64,000 bases of DNA from Candidatus Hydrogenedentota bacterium. Its GTDB lineage: Bacteria > Hydrogenedentota > Hydrogenedentia > Hydrogenedentales > SLHB01. The stretch's first letter is position 1; each line of letters begins with the position of its first letter. A program made the position numbers and the translations under genes. The stretch lies in the NCBI GenBank assembly GCA_035416745.1, contig DAOLNV010000005.1, positions 22,620-86,619 of the forward strand, read 5' to 3'. The notes beneath the pieces are model-generated. The model saw only the letters and a program-made list of their open reading frames with translations, was not told where the DNA came from and did not search any database. Shown piece after piece: positions 62,366-64,000 of the stretch.

Positions 62366-63781
62366 CTAAGGTTTTATCAGCTCGGGCTTCGCGGTCTCGC
62401 CTTCCATATCGAAGGGCAGCCGGAACACGTCTCCGTTCTTGTTGCAGAAGTAGAGCCGCGATACGGACGGCTCCCGTCCGTGGCCGTCCGCCCAGAACCC
62501 GTAGAAATCCGGGTGGGCGTTGACCGGCCTCCGCACGTAGGTATGGTTGTACGGGCTGTTCTTTGTCATCTGCCTGACCATGGCCCACGATTCCCCGGCG
62601 TCTTCCGTGAACCACATGACGACCTCCCCGCCGGGGTTGTAAGGCTGGGGTCCGGCCTCCGTCGGCGCGATGAGCCGCCACTGGGTGTCGGACTCGACGT
62701 AGAGCGAGCCCATGTCGTAGTTGTTGTCGGAGATGATGTTTGACGGCAGAATCAGCCATTCCCGGCCGGTCCAGCGGGCGATAGTCCAGGTCCGGGGCAT
62801 GTTCTTGGGGCCCGATTCGTAGCCTTTGCTGGTGAGGTAAAGGATGACGGGCCGGCCGGCGGAATCGAACGAGACGTCCTTGATGTATACGTTCAACCCT
62901 TTAGACTCGTATTCGGCCACACGGCAGGAACTCGCGGGGTCGGTGAGCATGGGCTCGAGCACTTGACCGCCGGCGGTCTTCCACGTCTCCCCGAAGTCAT
63001 CGGACTCCATGTAGTACAGGTTCGTGCGCCAGTTCAACCCTTTCTTGGGCGGATGGTAGTTGAACGCGCTGCCGACTTTTTGCCCGAAGAAATTCGTGAT
63101 TTGATAATGGCCTTCGCCCATGCGCGAGAGGAAGCGCCGCTCGGACCAATTGATGCCGTCCTCGCTGGTGGACATGCAGATGGCCCGGCCCCCCGTGTAG
63201 TGGGTGTGCATGAACAGCCAGCCCTTGCCGGGAATGATCCACGGCTGGGGATACGAGAAATTCCCTTGCCACTTCAACTCGAATTGGTCTATGCAATACG
63301 GCTCGACACTCCGCGAGATGTACGACGGGCGGCTCGTGCCGTGGCTGCTCGAAAAAATCCAGACATAGCCATCCGGGTCGATATTGATCACGGGGTTGTC
63401 GTGGGCATCGTCGGTCTGTTTGTCTAACAGCAGCAAGGGCCTCGGCACCTCCCCGGTCGCGTGGTCGTAGTATGAGACCATGTGGATGAGCCGGTTTTTG
63501 TCTTTGTACGCTCCGCCGTATGTGAAGAAGGTCTTGTTGGCTTCGGGGGCATACCACGCGAAGGGGATATGCTTGGCGCAATAGGTCCCCAGCCCGCCGC
63601 TGTACTTGTAGACATACTCGTCGTTGGACTTCTGATTAAAATACCAGATGCCCCGGTAGCCATCCTCACGCGTGTTGAGAAGAATCGGGCCCTTTTCGGC
63701 CTCTTCGGCGGCCCTGACGCCCATGGCCGAGGCCAGAATTGTCCCCATCAGCGCCATTCGAAGCCCCCTGGCGATGTTCAT
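62366..63781 (-). CDS. BNR_4-type beta-propeller protein (putative polysaccharide lyase or sialidase-like)
   Basis: 471 residues; GGAAAGGAGG lies seven bases before the ATG. A signal peptide (LRMALMGTILASAMGVRAA) precedes the conserved block DGYRGIWYFNQKSNDEYVYKYSGGLGTY (in parts: GYRGIWYFNQKSND, YVYKYSGGLGTY), typical of BNR repeat family 4. Then come Asp-box-like beta-propeller units such as SEDGINWSERRF and ESDDFGETWKTAGG. Some BNR_4 proteins are known to be ulvan-type lyases, but sequence alone does not show a lyase site. It precedes the 857-residue secreted protein in the same orientation. Confidence 0.78.
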   Translation of the reverse strand: MNIARGLRMALMGTILASAMGVRAAEEAEKGPILLNTREDGYRGIWYFNQKSNDEYVYKYSGGLGTYCAKHIPFAWYAPEANKTFFTYGGAYKDKNRLIHMVSYYDHATGEVPRPLLLLDKQTDDAHDNPVINIDPDGYVWIFSSSHGTSRPSYISRSVEPYCIDQFELKWQGNFSYPQPWIIPGKGWLFMHTHYTGGRAICMSTSEDGINWSERRFLSRMGEGHYQITNFFGQKVGSAFNYHPPKKGLNWRTNLYYMESDDFGETWKTAGGQVLEPMLTDPASSCRVAEYESKGLNVYIKDVSFDSAGRPVILYLTSKGYESGPKNMPRTWTIARWTGREWLILPSNIISDNNYDMGSLYVESDTQWRLIAPTEAGPQPYNPGGEVVMWFTEDAGESWAMVRQMTKNSPYNHTYVRRPVNAHPDFYGFWADGHGREPSVSRLYFCNKNGDVFRLPFDMEGETAKPELIKP

Positions 63782-63812
63782 GCCCGCGCCTCCTTTCCGG
63801 CTGGCCGCAGCT

Positions 63813-64000
63813 TTAGCTCTGGGCCAGTTCTTCGGTCAATTCTTCCCATTCCTGGTAGAGCAACAATAGATCGGCCCTCAGTCCGTCGTATTCTTCCTTC
63901 AACCGGCGCTGTGCTTCGTGGCCGGCAGGGTCCAATTGCGCGAATTGGGCTTCGAGGTCCTCGACGGCCTCCTCCATGGCCTCGATGCGCGATTCGAGTT
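63813..64000 (-). CDS. ABC-F type ATPase, C-terminal coiled-coil fragment
   Basis: Only the last 61 codons are in the window; the gene continues past the right edge. The translated tail, ELESRIEAMEEAVEDLEAQ, then a short loop, then LLLLYQEWEELTEEL before the stop, is a two-helix coiled coil of the kind that ends Uup/EttA-like ABC-F proteins. The ATPase domains lie outside the window, so this identification is provisional. The stop lies 31 bases before the BNR_4 gene. Confidence 0.6.
   Translation of the reverse strand, partial: LESRIEAMEEAVEDLEAQFAQLDPAGHEAQRRLKEEYDGLRADLLLLYQEWEELTEELAQS

Noticed and set aside
1..64000. tRNA, rRNA, CRISPR, phage or insertion-sequence genes
   Set aside because: Reading the gaps by eye gave no cloverleaf, repeat-spacer array, transposase or phage gene. 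A tRNA scan would be decisive.

Overview
The window reads as chromosome of a free-living, diderm (Gram-negative-type) bacterium of moderately high GC. The diderm evidence is two lipopolysaccharide-type kinases (52.1-53.6 kb), an ExbD/TolR protein, lipoproteins and signal-peptide proteins. No rRNA, tRNA, CRISPR array, phage gene or insertion sequence was recognised. Three things resemble the Planctomycetota/Lentisphaerota/Hydrogenedentota-like lineages: a MoxR-DUF58-VWA-ABC-2 gene train, a Tat-signal NHL-repeat protein with BNR_4-type polysaccharide genes, and a hairpin-rich intergenic repeat at about 0.17-0.34 kb. The phylum guess is inference; no marker gene settles it.

Layout. 0-5 kb: start of an exported protein (left edge), an interspersed repeat, a Deg-type PDZ protease and a two-domain PPK2-type polyphosphate kinase. 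4.4-14.4 kb: one leftward run of ten closely spaced genes, trpD-trpC-trpF-trpB-trpA-pmbA/tldE-prepilin peptidase-aroC-MBL hydrolase-manA, behind a good promoter; trpE and trpG are absent. 14.5-19.8 kb: mgtE (leftward), then acyl-CoA ligase and dxs (rightward). 19.8-27.3 kb: purine genes purC-purF and purH(N-terminal half only)-purD, separated by a TPR membrane protein, a lone ExbD and a response regulator with a degenerate GGDEF domain.

27.4-50.7 kb is a leftward run of 15 genes, nearly all touching or overlapping. In order of transcription: a coiled-coil membrane protein, a Tat-exported NHL protein, a VWA/glutamine-amidotransferase-like membrane protein, MoxR ATPase, DUF58 protein, BatA-like VWA protein, a large exported membrane protein, one ABC ATPase, four paralogous double-length ABC-2 permeases, and a complete FbpABC-type importer. 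It looks like one envelope machine: a MoxR/VWA assembly module tied to a multi-permease ABC transporter.

50.8-54.9 kb holds two LPS/Kdo-type kinases and a methyltransferase interrupted by one amber codon. Divergent from these is a small rightward unit of three previously unlisted mini-genes. Their products (51, 46 and 54 residues) share a lysine/proline/serine N-terminal motif and are followed by a strong intrinsic terminator; this is the most unusual item in the window. 54.9-59.5 kb: gatC-gatA-gatB-rsfS-Ser/Thr kinase (leftward). 59.7-64 kb: end of an ABC-F ATPase, a BNR_4 beta-propeller protein and a large secreted alpha/alpha-barrel protein with a carbohydrate-binding-like tail, probably for polysaccharide use.

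Several proposed promoters share an extended -10 of the form GCTAnnnT. Coordinates use starts chosen from ribosome-binding sites and family alignment; where they are uncertain this is stated.
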